DNA of 64,000 nt from Microtetraspora fusca (GCF_001570365.1 NZ_BBYK01000060.1:29671-93670); one strand, 5' to 3'; positions 27,801 through 35,478 are shown, counted from the stretch's first letter. Program-made: numbers and translations. The notes: generated from the letters alone by a model not told the origin.

Positions 27801-29452
27801 AGGACCCCGCCCACCTGCTCAACCCCGCCGTCGGCCGCCGGTACGTGCCCGCCAACACCGGCATGGCGCTGGTGCAGTCGGAGACCGCCGACGTCTTCGC
27901 GCTGCGCCTGGCCCACACCGGCGCCCTGGTCGCCTACCGGATGCTGCCCAATCCCGACATCCCCAAGGACTGGAACATCATCCACTTCCCGATCAACCCC
28001 CGCTACGTCAAGCAGGGCACCCTGGACGGCGCGGTCGGCTTCAACGAACGGGGCAAGGTCACCGACCTCGACTACCCGACCGCCATCGACTACGGCGAAT
28101 ACAGCTACTTCAAGCCCCGCGACGCCTACGCGCTCAAGCGCCGGATCGTCCGCGACCAGCAGCGCCTGCGCGCCTTCTACGAGTCGGTCTCGACCGAGAC
28201 CCACGCTCCGGACCCGATCCAGCGGCAGGCGCAGGCCGTCCTGCGGGGCATGGGCGTGGACGCCTCCAATGACCAGTCCGGCCGCGAAGCCGGCGGGAGT
28301 GCCGCCGCCACGGGCTTCTCCCACCGCGACCTGGTCAACACCTACGTCTGGACGGCCCAAGGCGGCTTCTTCGCCGAGACCACCGAGGCCACCGACGCCG
28401 TCACCCAGACCACATCCGGCTCCTACTCCTTCACCGGCACGATCGGCGCCAGCGTCGAGTTCTCTGTCGGGTTCGCAGGCGTGGGCTTCGGCGGCAACGT
28501 CGACGCCTCATTCGGCGGCGGCATGAGCAGCACCCGCGCCCGCAGCAAGGACGCCAGCCGCACGTACGGCCTCAACGTCCAGTGCGCGCCCTCAAGCGAC
28601 CTGCAAAAGCGGGACAAGGACGGCAACCCATCCTTCGATGCCGCGGGTCGGCCGGTCCTGGTGCCGGGCAAGGTGGACGCCTACCGCTTCTTCACCTTCT
28701 ACCTCGGCGAGAGCAGCGCCAACTTCGACGACTTCTACCACAAGGTCATCGACCCGGTCTGGTTGTCCAACAGCGTTGACGCCAACGCCGCCGCCCTGCG
28801 CCAGGCCCAGCAGTCCGGTGCCAAACCGCCGTGCTGGCGGATCCTGCACCGGGTCACCTTCATCAGCCGGGTGCTGCCGCCCGTCCCGCCTCCCGGCGCG
28901 CCGCCCCTGGAGAAGGCGATGCGCACCGAGAACATCGACAGCAACTACGAGCTGATCAAGCGCCTCGAACCCTACGTCCGCACCGCCACCAGCGAGTCGG
29001 AACTGGCCGACGCCACCCGCGCCGCGCTGACCGCGCACCTGCCCGAACTCCTGCCCCACGCCGACGACGTCATCGCCCTGCTCCTGTACTACTACCAACT
29101 GACCGACACCGCCCCCGTGACCCAGTCGGCTCCCCCCGCCGTGACCCCGCCGGCTCCCCCCACCAACCTCACCACCGACACGCCCACCGTGGTCAAGGGC
29201 GTGCCCCTCACAGTGCGCTACTCCACCGCGCCGGACACCCTCAGCAGCAAGAACTGGGTCGGCATCTACCCCGATAACCAGCCCGTGCCGAAGCCGGGGG
29301 AGTACTTCACCTACCAATACGCGCCCGACGCCGACGGCAGCGTCACCTTGGACACCAACAAGGTGCCCGTGCCGGGCCGTTACGCGGCCTGGTACTTCTA
29401 CAACGACGGCTACACCACCCTGGCCGGCCCGCTCATCTTCACCGTGACCTGA
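21830..29452 (+). CDS. Giant LamG multidomain protein, putative toxin/pore-former
   Basis: 2540 residues from ATG 21830, chosen because GGAGG stands 8 bases before it; in-frame ATGs at 21752/21758 lie inside an operator. There is no signal peptide. Order: N-terminal beta-rich region (1-340); LamG 1 (about 346-520, ending DEVRMWNRAR); coiled coil (633-695); a trefoil-like stretch (about 780-810); second coiled coil (839-897); a partial LamG (about 1162-1213); LamG units ending at DEVRVFGRV (1368), CEVRLWNAA (1598) and EEVRVWRTMR (1712). A Ser/Thr/Gly-rich beta region follows (about 1895-2240, with TYSLSSSKTGSVNAAFNVAL and ASVEFSVGFAGVGFGGNV), resembling the amphipathic hairpins of beta-pore-forming toxins. 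The protein ends in an Ig-like domain (2452-2540). LamG domains bind glycans or proteins. Toxin function is inference. Confidence 0.75.
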   Translation: MTAHDSLLKVYGDRKYTHVTMVRHQGTTVAFAMDAARRIVYSVLDLAKQDAAKGELDAAYWADNPAELSFPREIAEVGYAIAGATAMPTVKRGGVEAGVDEQPVPGEIDPFLSTTARLTAAVPFQVISDGTYVVVLRQAIGDAHPDAVYKLTDGGCSGNTSRADFVLDGTKKVPLVRDTLLCDRFVLVEGKLKPVLEVRYRRSRHGTRPESAKDTLGTEDMDGRPFYEPTQELSFVRNLSRGRFAAVLVPTAIHGVQRWQLFAHNDATGRIDGFNVEQGGQGLFNTQGTQFYTSPDPAYRDAVFERSPGKCPFTGRDLVPVVRTDGQAETALRLNDDTSCVEVDRSKTVLEFGGKPYTIEAWIKPAAYDGPVVSRGASYQLVVAADGLVYLAHDGAQQPIKSSVTVPKDAYSHIAATFDGKTASVYVNGRLSASGAMPYVEDVGAITVIGGTAAKGRTSGHFNGDIDEVRMWNRARGAAEMTADMNHRLIGNEPGLVAYYRFDEGAGDTAHDQTDQAAHGMLKGAPQWVDSDASLGDHPGVRRDSFTLAGRKVVSGMSALLYHQQENIPAGYGAAPKPAKRQARVMLVWAAEKNGDACVASLDFGVGRDGRLGRVPEVLDPAVVKRPAKGADSERIAELQQKIKRLDADIADLDRQIAENTVTAGKVPEYQAARDRLTKERNDLQQRYDAEKGQTPSGYGVFFARLPNKNGGLQVTATNGGPPPRHVSISVAAYPWVFEDTGESQDGLPCYWVKEEHRNWYICVEGGSVQENAMLIGSQSRPANQSAHFLLRQEGEYYRLVNRKSGLAAAPDLEFASWVVQSRRGLTEDSGLLHLEPTALQSLYNQLQEAKKKLAAADDNLQQALDAQRRLTELEKVLTDKLAERDNAQNELDRLSSGVQDNDDLTVAMPLLGMDRTGLSHYGGLLDFARGADTPILLDSGTGNLVLYFRGNNGQFFAAYYDTAVTRGVQELTADGGTLSFTARDAGLELNSCTIEVSQGEVPSRCDLTITAAGESETWKSLPRQATLMAAALAGSPGEPVTVGMVATVSGTDVHLAEGATVKIPQAAHLVIGGLGCAAAAETASGVRTIKLAAPGASIKTGDMVSLVGYDFERASSSRPGVLMSSGSRLVGLVADGVEFVPDGKARAFINGNGCRWRAEMPGRAYFFDGKEQHYLSLPADKLPQAATSGDLTLEAWVNPEEGQGRIVHANTGESTYSLALAKVDLPVQSFDGNDKIELTGALDLSGRDFTIELWAKRNQARGLREPLLTHGVLTGAKDQTLHLHFNPDNTFGFHLYGDDLASPTPYPDLDWHHWAAVFVHATREQILYRDGVEIARRTATGAYAGNGPLILGHQSFSGGAYLDGHIDEVRVFGRVRTPEEIAGERKQRISDRAPGLLGHWTFGGTGAASPIKGYQVVARVGDRVLRSAERFACNEWAHVAATFKQSWALRLEGATGLAVAAQAALDVLDDLTIEVFVRIDRLGAPVDLVTKGVVLNGGPGGVPYQLSVRSDGILEFAFAEADGKAVRYTSSEAVRAGTFHRVAVVRQGRQSADAGLATEIRFYIDGRAVGSHQYTGSGAQSNSNDVEFGRGLRGELCEVRLWNAAREPQQLGLPVTERDKGLLACWAFDENAGNVSFDSRGSYPAKLRGARWTRDPDPKASPLRLYRNGQQLSDSLTTLAEDTAPYGDKQLTLGARLVAGKVLEPLTGTLEEVRVWRTMRTPEQILDNMFTRLRGAKQDLIAYWPFDRDSTAATATSVHDDGLRGNDLAFAAKRPRILLSTAPISTDTAEVRSALAAIRTPFHDTIDSAPSASEYADLQYTPSGEMTGVLKRCYGYLREGRWHLVTGYKVGDLINEWVGQVQFDPQLIGYIEGAPPVPSENLTGSDAGYAEASSVEFTEADQVTYSLSSSKTGSVNAAFNVALGLETDASVLMITAPLGVGTAQPAVDAALKVKASLGMEFSNSWSEDTQVSQGQNTTRSAQMALSGHMEDPAHLLNPAVGRRYVPANTGMALVQSETADVFALRLAHTGALVAYRMLPNPDIPKDWNIIHFPINPRYVKQGTLDGAVGFNERGKVTDLDYPTAIDYGEYSYFKPRDAYALKRRIVRDQQRLRAFYESVSTETHAPDPIQRQAQAVLRGMGVDASNDQSGREAGGSAAATGFSHRDLVNTYVWTAQGGFFAETTEATDAVTQTTSGSYSFTGTIGASVEFSVGFAGVGFGGNVDASFGGGMSSTRARSKDASRTYGLNVQCAPSSDLQKRDKDGNPSFDAAGRPVLVPGKVDAYRFFTFYLGESSANFDDFYHKVIDPVWLSNSVDANAAALRQAQQSGAKPPCWRILHRVTFISRVLPPVPPPGAPPLEKAMRTENIDSNYELIKRLEPYVRTATSESELADATRAALTAHLPELLPHADDVIALLLYYYQLTDTAPVTQSAPPAVTPPAPPTNLTTDTPTVVKGVPLTVRYSTAPDTLSSKNWVGIYPDNQPVPKPGEYFTYQYAPDADGSVTLDTNKVPVPGRYAAWYFYNDGYTTLAGPLIFTVT

Positions 29453-29467
29453 GCCCGTTGACTCGTG

Positions 29468-29501
29468 CAGGGACCCCGGTGAGCGGTCACCGAGGTCCCT
29501 G
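29468..29501 (+). terminator. Hairpin after the giant gene
   Basis: CAGGGACCCCGGTGA (from 29468) pairs with TCACCGAGGTCCCTG (to 29501) with one mismatch and a short loop, 16 bases after the stop at 29452. This is a typical actinomycete terminator without a T-run. Confidence 0.7.
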
Positions 29502-29551
29502 TGCCGGGGGCGGACCCGCAGAGGGGTGATGGTGGAGGGCGGCCAGAGGGG

Positions 29552-29722
29552 TCAGCCCAGGGGGTGGTGGACCCAGACGTTGGGCTCGACGTAGGCGGCG
29601 TGGTCATGGGCGAGCGAGCAGTGTACGGGTACGAGCGCGCCGGGCACGACGACGGGACCGTCGGTGTCGAAGGGCTGTCCGGTCCAGTGCCGCCATTGGG
29701 CCAGGGAGTCGGTCACGATCAT
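29552..29722 (-). pseudogene. C-terminal fragment of a conserved (GNAT-associated) protein
   Basis: 56 codons from 29722 to the stop at 29552 read MIVTDSLAQWRHWTGQPFD and then VVVPGALVPVHCSLAHDHAA. This resembles the C-terminal extension of some actinobacterial acetyltransferase-like proteins. Upstream in the same frame RLDRPAS continues, but a stop comes soon after, so the N-terminal part is lost. Confidence 0.35.
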
Positions 29723-30413
29723 GGAGGCGGGGCGATCGAGACGATGGTCCCGCCGGCTCTAACGCTGAGCAGGCGGCGGCCGAAGTGCCCACGCCGCCGA
29801 GCCACGGGGTTCGCTGGCCTGGCCGGGGCATCTTGGCTACGGGAAGTCATGGCGGCCTTCACAGGGCGGGCGTCGCCCGGGACGATTGGCGCTTCTGTGA
29901 GGATTCTGTTCTGGTAGAAACTCCCAACCGGGCGAGGGTAACCACCGATCGCATGCTTCAGGAAAAAATTCCACCATGAGTGAGCGGAAGTCGTGACCCC
30001 AGTGATATATCCGATGCCCGCTGGGCCTTAATCGAGCCCACCTTTAACCGCCTGGCGGCGGGCCAGACTCGATTGCCGGCCCACCGGTCAACCGCTCTCC
30101 TGGTCCTCCAAGACGCACTGGAATGCCATTCCCGAGGGGATGGCTCGTCGTGATGCCAGAAACGCCAGGCAAGGCGATCTCCGAAGGCTCACCAGATAGC
30201 CTCTCCACGTCCTGTTGCGGGAGCCTGCCTGACCGTCAGGAGATCCCAGTCGAGCTACCTGAGCTGCCCCGCAGGTTCCCACCTGGCGTCGGACGGGCCT
30301 TGCTTCAGATCCTGCTGGACATCCGTGCGGCGCGCTTCCATCGCGACAGTCGCGAGTAGGCGTTCTCTGGGCCGGAAGCGCCGTGGTTCTTTCTGGTATG
30401 CCCACCACGCTTT
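29723..30413. other. Gene-poor debris region
   Basis: About 690 bases. The only recognisable piece is an IS5-like transposase start at 29992. The rest shows lower GC than the flanks and no convincing gene, RNA or repeat. Confidence 0.35.
29992..30089 (+). mobile_element. IS5-family transposase N-terminal remnant
   Basis: The plus-strand frame reads SRDPSDISDARWALIEPTFN and then RLAAG, matching the LSDAxWxLIEPLLP start of IS5-type (DUF4096) transposases. Only about 30 codons remain and no DDE region follows. Confidence 0.5.
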
Positions 30414-30461
30414 GTGGAGCTCACACGTAATGGGTTGCTTCTAGACCCCGGGGGTGTCGAA

Positions 30462-32057
30462 ATGGCTCGTATGCGAAACGCTCAAGATGAACTTGCGGGG
30501 TACCTCAAGAGCCGTCACCAGCTCATCTCCAGGCTTCAAGCGTGGCGAGCAGGGCCGGATCGCATCCTCGCTTTGCTCCAGCAGGCGGCAGGGACCCGAC
30601 ACGAAGAGGCGTTGCGCCTTGGTGATCCGCATGTCACGGAAGACTCCGCGGTCTGGACGAGGATCTTTGCGCGGCTCGTCAACTGGAACGCGCGCTTTCC
30701 GTACGGTGACGGGGATTGCACTGAGAAGGACGCCAGAGAGGCGGTGAACTTGGCGAGGGAGTTCGATGCCGTAGAGCGGCTCGAAACAGCCCTCGCCATC
30801 GACGGATTCTCGGTCACCAAGACCTCCGGCATCTTCCGACTCACGATTACGCAGAATCCGGCCATCGAGGCGGCCGATCTCATGTTGGAGATGTTGACCA
30901 GTCCACAGGAGTACCCAGACACCCGTGGCTCTGAAGTCAATGTCTGGCTCCACCGCCTGGCGAACGGAACGCCCACCACAAGGATCCCAACGAATGTACT
31001 CAGGTCGGCCGCCCGATGGGGAAGGGGGGCGATCGAGGCGTACCGGGCAGCGCTTCCGGAAGGAGGTCTTCCAGATGCCTTCGCGCTCTCCGGTCGTCTG
31101 AACGTGGGAAATGCCGTCCAGTACTGGGCAGTTCTGGTTGGGCTCTGTCATCTTCTCGACAGGATCGCGGCCATCACTCCGAATACGTGGCCCACCTTGA
31201 TGACCATGCATAAGGACGCGGTCGCGGCGAGGCTGGTCGATGCCGTAGGGGATGGAGCGGATCTGAGCGTGGCACAGGAGGTGATTGATCTCGCGACGTT
31301 TGCTCCGGGGGCCAGCCCTCTGGCCTCTCCCCTGATCCCGTGTGGGGACCGACTCATCGTCTGCCCGGCTCTTGTGAATCCAATCGGCATAGAGCGACTG
31401 CTGCTGAGAGCAGTGGCAAGTGATCCGTCTCGCTCCGGAAAGCTGGGCCAAGACCTCGGTAGGAGGGCCGGGGAATGGGGTCAGTTTCTTCGCGGGATCC
31501 CAGGGGTCCTTGTGGCCACAGATACCAAGGTCAAGAAGCCAGGTGGAGGACGTGCGGGTGATTTGGACGTAGTGGTCGTTGACCCTTCTGCACGTGTTGG
31601 TCTGTGCCTGGAAGTGAAGTGGCCCATCGACGCTCAATCGCTGGGAGAGTCGATGAAGGTCGTGGAGGTTATCGAGAAAGGCGCACGCCAGCTCGACCGT
31701 CTCAGATCCTTTCTCGCCACTGGAGAAGCGGTCTACGACTTCCCTCCGGGATGGCCTCGTTTGGAGGACATCGAGTGGACTTGGGGGGTGGGCACGCCCC
31801 AGCAGCTCTATGCTGCCAAGCTCCCCGTGCCCGATATCCATGTGACATCTCTGCGCTACATCACGCAACTGCCGAAGCCCGCAACGCTCAGCCAGTTGAT
31901 CAGCGCGATCACGCGCCCTTCCTGGCCGCAGAAAGATCTTCACTTCGAGATCCGACCCATGCGTACGCAGATCGGACGGATTTGGATCGAGCAGGAGACG
32001 ATCGCATGCGGACGACTGCTCCGCTGGTCGCCTCGGTATCCGGAAGGTTCCTTCTGA
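30462..32057 (+). CDS. PD-(D/E)XK nuclease-like protein, possible defence cargo
   Basis: 531 residues from ATG 30462 (GTG 30414 is in frame with a worse context). The N-terminal two-thirds is alpha-helical without known motifs. At residues about 365-395, GGGRAGDLDVVVVDPSARVG followed by LCLEVKWP has the D-x(n)-E-x-K pattern on two beta strands that marks PD-(D/E)XK nucleases. Base composition is lower in GC than the core genes, suggesting a foreign origin. It lies directly before the recombinase at the right end of the element, a common place for anti-phage genes. No methylase or helicase partner is adjacent. Nuclease activity and a defence role are inference. Confidence 0.55.
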   Translation: MARMRNAQDELAGYLKSRHQLISRLQAWRAGPDRILALLQQAAGTRHEEALRLGDPHVTEDSAVWTRIFARLVNWNARFPYGDGDCTEKDAREAVNLAREFDAVERLETALAIDGFSVTKTSGIFRLTITQNPAIEAADLMLEMLTSPQEYPDTRGSEVNVWLHRLANGTPTTRIPTNVLRSAARWGRGAIEAYRAALPEGGLPDAFALSGRLNVGNAVQYWAVLVGLCHLLDRIAAITPNTWPTLMTMHKDAVAARLVDAVGDGADLSVAQEVIDLATFAPGASPLASPLIPCGDRLIVCPALVNPIGIERLLLRAVASDPSRSGKLGQDLGRRAGEWGQFLRGIPGVLVATDTKVKKPGGGRAGDLDVVVVDPSARVGLCLEVKWPIDAQSLGESMKVVEVIEKGARQLDRLRSFLATGEAVYDFPPGWPRLEDIEWTWGVGTPQQLYAAKLPVPDIHVTSLRYITQLPKPATLSQLISAITRPSWPQKDLHFEIRPMRTQIGRIWIEQETIACGRLLRWSPRYPEGSF

Positions 32058-32188
32058 ACTGCTCGACCTCGCACTTCCACGCTCATCCGCGTACCTCCCT
32101 GGTGGTTACAGTCCGCCTCCCTGGGCCTCCCCCGGTCCTCTGACCTCCATACCTTCATCGGCATAGGGGTGGATCTCCCGGTTGCGGG

Positions 32189-33922
32189 ATGTCGCCCGTC
32201 TTCCTTCAACAGATCGGAGATGTTTTGACAGCATTCGCCTTCTGGGGGCGGGTCTCGACGGAGGACCGACAGGACCCCGAAGCATCCCGGGCGTGGCAGA
32301 TGCGCCGCGCCAGGATGCTCATCGAGCCGAGAGGCGGCGAGATCGTCGCTGAGTACTTCGACGTCGACAAGTCCCGATCGATCCCGCCCCAACGGCGTCC
32401 GGAAGCCAGTGCGCTGCTCGCCGATCTGAGGAACCCGCAGCGCGCCTTCGAGGCGGTCGTCGTGGGAGAGCCCCAGAGGGCCTTCTACGGCAATCAGTTC
32501 GGCAACACCTTCGAGCTGTTCAACCACTACAGCGTGCCCCTCTGGGTGCCCGAGGTGGGCGGCCCGATCGACCCCGCCAACGAGGCGCACGAGCTGATCA
32601 TGCTGATGTTCGGCGGAGTCAGCAAGGGCGAACGCAACCGGATCAAGGTCCGCGTGCGTACAGCGATGGCGGCCATGGCGGAGATCGAGGGGCGGTACCT
32701 CGGCGGGCGACCGCCGTACGGCTACCGACTCATCGATCTCGGGCCACATCCGAATCCAGGCAAGGCGGCTGACGGCAAGCGGCTACACGGCTTGGACGCG
32801 GATCCCTATGCCGCCCCCGTCGTTCAGCGAATCTTCCGAGAGTTCCTTGAGGGGAAGGGGCTGTTCGCGATCGCCGAAGGGTTGACCCGCGACGGCATCG
32901 CGAGCCCCTCCGCCCACGACCCGAAGCGCAACCGTCACCGGTCGGGAATCGCCTGGTCCAAGAGCGCCGTCCGAGCCATCCTTACCAACCCCCGCTACAC
33001 CGGCCGTCAGGTGTGGAACCGGCAGCGTAAGGACGAAGTGCTGCTGGACGTCGAGGACGTGACGCTCGGGCACACGACCAAGTTGCGCTGGAACGACTCC
33101 GATAAGTGGATCTTCTCCGAGAAGATCGTTCATCCACAACTGGTCGACGATGTCTCCTTCCGCGACGCCCAGGACATGCTCGCCGGCCGTGGAAAAGGAC
33201 CTTGCGAGCACACTCCACATCGCGCTCGCCATCCCTATGCGTTCAAGGGCGTGATGATCTGTGGGATCTGCAGGCGCAAGATGCAGAGCCAGTGGGTCAA
33301 TGACGCCCCCTACTACCGCTGCACCTTTCCCCGTGAGTACGCCCTGGGCAACAAGATCGACCATCCTCGCAACGTCTACCTCCGAGAGGACGCCATCCTC
33401 GCTCGCGTCGACCGCTGGTTGTGCAAGGCGTTCGCGCCGCATCGCCTCGCTCAGACGATCGATGAGATGTACGCCGACCAGCCAGGCCACGGTCACGACC
33501 CGAAGGCCGAGATCGCCCAGGCGAAGATCACCCAAGTGGAGACCAAGATGGCCCGCTACAGAGCCGCGCTCGAAGCCGGGGGTGATCCAGAAGAGATCGG
33601 CAAATGGATCGCCGAGGCCAAGGCGGAACGAGTCAGGGCCGAGGCCGAACTTCGCACGATCAGGAGGAGCACGCGCATGTCGCGAGAAGAGATCACTGCG
33701 CTCATCGCCGAGGTTGGTGACATCGCGAGGGCCATGGCGGAAGTTCCTACGGACAGGAAGGGCGAGGTCTACCAGCGCCTTGGCCTGCGGCTGACGTACC
33801 ACCCAGGAAAAGCGAAAGTGAGGGCCGAGGTGATCCTCAGCCCTCACATAGTGAAAAGGTTTGTGTCCGAGGGGGGACTTGAACCCCCATGCCCATCACT
33901 GGGCACTAGCACCTCAAGCTAG
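32189..33922 (+). CDS. Large serine recombinase (site-specific integrase)
   Basis: 577 residues from ATG 32189; a TTG at 32225 with GGAG before it is an alternative that would start just before AFAFWGRVST. The resolvase domain has the nucleophile Ser in FWGRVSTEDRQDP. The recombinase domain has GGRPPYGYRL and NPRYTGRQVWNRQ. A zinc ribbon (MICGICRRKMQSQW ... YYRCTF) and a long coiled coil (about residues 440-520) complete the standard layout. The last 20 codons run into the minus-strand tRNA-Leu gene, so the natural end may be shorter or shaped by integration. It probably catalyses insertion and excision of the candidate element. Confidence 0.88.
   Translation: MSPVFLQQIGDVLTAFAFWGRVSTEDRQDPEASRAWQMRRARMLIEPRGGEIVAEYFDVDKSRSIPPQRRPEASALLADLRNPQRAFEAVVVGEPQRAFYGNQFGNTFELFNHYSVPLWVPEVGGPIDPANEAHELIMLMFGGVSKGERNRIKVRVRTAMAAMAEIEGRYLGGRPPYGYRLIDLGPHPNPGKAADGKRLHGLDADPYAAPVVQRIFREFLEGKGLFAIAEGLTRDGIASPSAHDPKRNRHRSGIAWSKSAVRAILTNPRYTGRQVWNRQRKDEVLLDVEDVTLGHTTKLRWNDSDKWIFSEKIVHPQLVDDVSFRDAQDMLAGRGKGPCEHTPHRARHPYAFKGVMICGICRRKMQSQWVNDAPYYRCTFPREYALGNKIDHPRNVYLREDAILARVDRWLCKAFAPHRLAQTIDEMYADQPGHGHDPKAEIAQAKITQVETKMARYRAALEAGGDPEEIGKWIAEAKAERVRAEAELRTIRRSTRMSREEITALIAEVGDIARAMAEVPTDRKGEVYQRLGLRLTYHPGKAKVRAEVILSPHIVKRFVSEGGLEPPCPSLGTSTSS
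33858..33885. repeat. Right attachment-site repeat within tRNA-Leu
   Basis: The partner of 12735-12762, matching at 25 of 28 positions. It covers the T-arm and acceptor end of the tRNA plus a few flanking bases. The intact tRNA makes this the side that restores the gene. Confidence 0.6.
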
Positions 33923-33949
33923 CGCGTCTGCCTATTCCGCCACCCGGAC
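33864..33949 (-). tRNA. tRNA-Leu(GAG)
   Basis: 86 nt. The acceptor stem GTCCGGG pairs with CTCGGAC (one G-U). The anticodon loop TTGAGGT between GCTAGC and GCTAGT gives anticodon GAG. A long variable arm (TGCCCAGTGATGGGCA) marks it as class II, and the T-loop is GTTCAAG. CCA is not encoded. Its 3' end is the probable integration target of the element to the left. Confidence 0.95.
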
Positions 33950-34104
33950 TGGGTACCTGTCCGCAGGACCTGCATCCCGCGTCGGCTCACACAGATTAGC
34001 ACTCTCCGGCGCGTGGTTCACACCGGTAAACCGGGCGCTCCTCCTTTGGCCGGGTGGGCGGCAGGATGGGAGGCGCAGGGCGTACCGAACATGAGGAGCA
34101 CGCT

Positions 34105-35442
34105 GTGACCGACCGAAGCACGGAAGACCCCGGAGAGAGGCGCATGACTCCGCTCGACGGTGAGGACGAGGTCGTCGGCCTGTGCCGTGACCTGATCCGC
34201 ATCGACTCCACGAACGCAGGCGACAACGCCGGTCCGGGCGAGCGCCGGGCCGCCGAGTACGTCGCGGAGAAACTGGCCGAGGTGGGCCTCGAACCGCGCA
34301 TCCTCGAGTCCGACACCGGGCGGGCCAATGTCATCGCCCGGATCGAGGGCGCGGACTCGGGGCGCGGCGCCCTCCTGCTCCACGGGCACCTGGACGTGGT
34401 CCCGTTCAACGCGGCCGACTGGACGCACCACCCGATGAGCGGCGAGATCGCCGACGGGTGCGTCTGGGGCCGCGGAGCCGTGGACATGAAGGACATGGAC
34501 GCCATGATCCTCGCCGTCGTACGGCAGCGCCTCAGCCAGAACAGGAAGCCCCCGCGCGACGTGGTGCTCGCCTTCACCGCCGACGAGGAGGCCGGAGGCA
34601 CGTACGGCGCGCAGTGGCTGGTCGAGCGGCACCCGGAGGTCCTGGAAGGCTGCACCGAGGCGATCGGCGAGGTCGGCGGCTTCAGCGTGAGCCTCTCGGA
34701 CAGCCGCCGCCTCTACCTCATCGAGGCGGCGGAAAAGGGCATCGCCTGGATGAAGCTGACCGCGACCGGCCGGGCCGGCCACGGCTCCATGCTGAACGAC
34801 GAGAATGCGGTCACCGAGCTGGCCGAGGCGATCGGCCGCCTGGGCCGCTACCAGTGGCCGGTACGGCTCACACCGACCGTCCAGTCCTTCTTCCGCGAGG
34901 CGTTCGACATCGAGCTGAAGGCCGAGGACGCGGAGGAGGCCGTGGCCAAGCTCGGCCCGCTGGCGCGGATGGTGGGTGCGACCCTGCGGAACACGGTCAA
35001 CCCCACGATGCTGGACGCCGGCTACAAGGCCAACGTCATCCCGCAGGCCGCCACGGCGCACGTGGACGGCCGCTTCCTCCCCGGGTACGAGGACGAGTTC
35101 TTCGGCACGGTGGACGAGCTCCTCGGCCCCAACGTCACCAGGGAGTTCGTCTACCACGACGTGGCCCTGGAGACGGCCTTCGAGGGGTCGCTGGTCAAGG
35201 CCATGTCCGACGCGCTCCAGGCGGAGGACCCGGGTTCCAAGGCGGTGCCGTACACGCTGAGCGGGGGCACGGACCTCAAGGCGTTCAGCCGTCTGGGCAT
35301 CCGCGGATTCGGGTTCGCCCCCCTGCGTCTTCCGGCGGATCTGGATTTCTCCGGAATGTTCCATGGGGTAGATGAGCGGGTTCCGGTGGATTCGCTCAAA
35401 TTCGGGGTGCGCGTTCTTGACCGTTTCCTCGATTACTGCTGA
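34105..35442 (+). CDS. M20-family metallopeptidase (ArgE/DapE/dipeptidase group)
   Basis: 445 residues from GTG 34105 with GAGGAG upstream; the frame also runs back to 34054. Zinc ligands and catalytic residues are in place: LLHGHLDVVPF, WGRGAVDMKDMDA, TADEEAGG (catalytic Glu pair), GEVGG, and FHGVDERV at the C-terminus. The dimerisation domain lies between about residues 215 and 330. These cytoplasmic enzymes cleave N-acyl amino acids or dipeptides using two zinc ions; the exact substrate cannot be read from the sequence. It stands alone downstream of tRNA-Leu. Confidence 0.88.
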   Translation: MTDRSTEDPGERRMTPLDGEDEVVGLCRDLIRIDSTNAGDNAGPGERRAAEYVAEKLAEVGLEPRILESDTGRANVIARIEGADSGRGALLLHGHLDVVPFNAADWTHHPMSGEIADGCVWGRGAVDMKDMDAMILAVVRQRLSQNRKPPRDVVLAFTADEEAGGTYGAQWLVERHPEVLEGCTEAIGEVGGFSVSLSDSRRLYLIEAAEKGIAWMKLTATGRAGHGSMLNDENAVTELAEAIGRLGRYQWPVRLTPTVQSFFREAFDIELKAEDAEEAVAKLGPLARMVGATLRNTVNPTMLDAGYKANVIPQAATAHVDGRFLPGYEDEFFGTVDELLGPNVTREFVYHDVALETAFEGSLVKAMSDALQAEDPGSKAVPYTLSGGTDLKAFSRLGIRGFGFAPLRLPADLDFSGMFHGVDERVPVDSLKFGVRVLDRFLDYC

Positions 35443-35450
35443 GAAACCGG

Positions 35451-35478
35451 TTGCGATCACTTGGCGTACCGCTAAAGT
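35451..35478 (+). promoter_or_regulatory. Housekeeping-type promoter
   Basis: TTGCGA (35451-35456), a 16-base spacer and TAAAGT (35473-35478) resemble the -35/-10 of a HrdB-type promoter, 60 bases before the GTG at 35538. Confidence 0.4.

Larger units (their letters stand above)
12735..33885. mobile_element. Candidate integrated element at tRNA-Leu(GAG), about 21 kb
   Basis: Bounded by the 28-bp imperfect direct repeat (12735-12762 and 33858-33885). It carries a large serine recombinase at the right end reading into the tRNA, a DUF2637 protein and toxin-antitoxin-like pair at the left end, a broken second recombinase, transposase remnants, and cargo (2OG oxygenase, MalT-type regulator, giant LamG protein, nuclease-like protein). 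No replication initiator or FtsK/TraB-type transfer gene is seen, so it is either degenerate or a non-conjugative genomic island. Confidence 0.5.
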
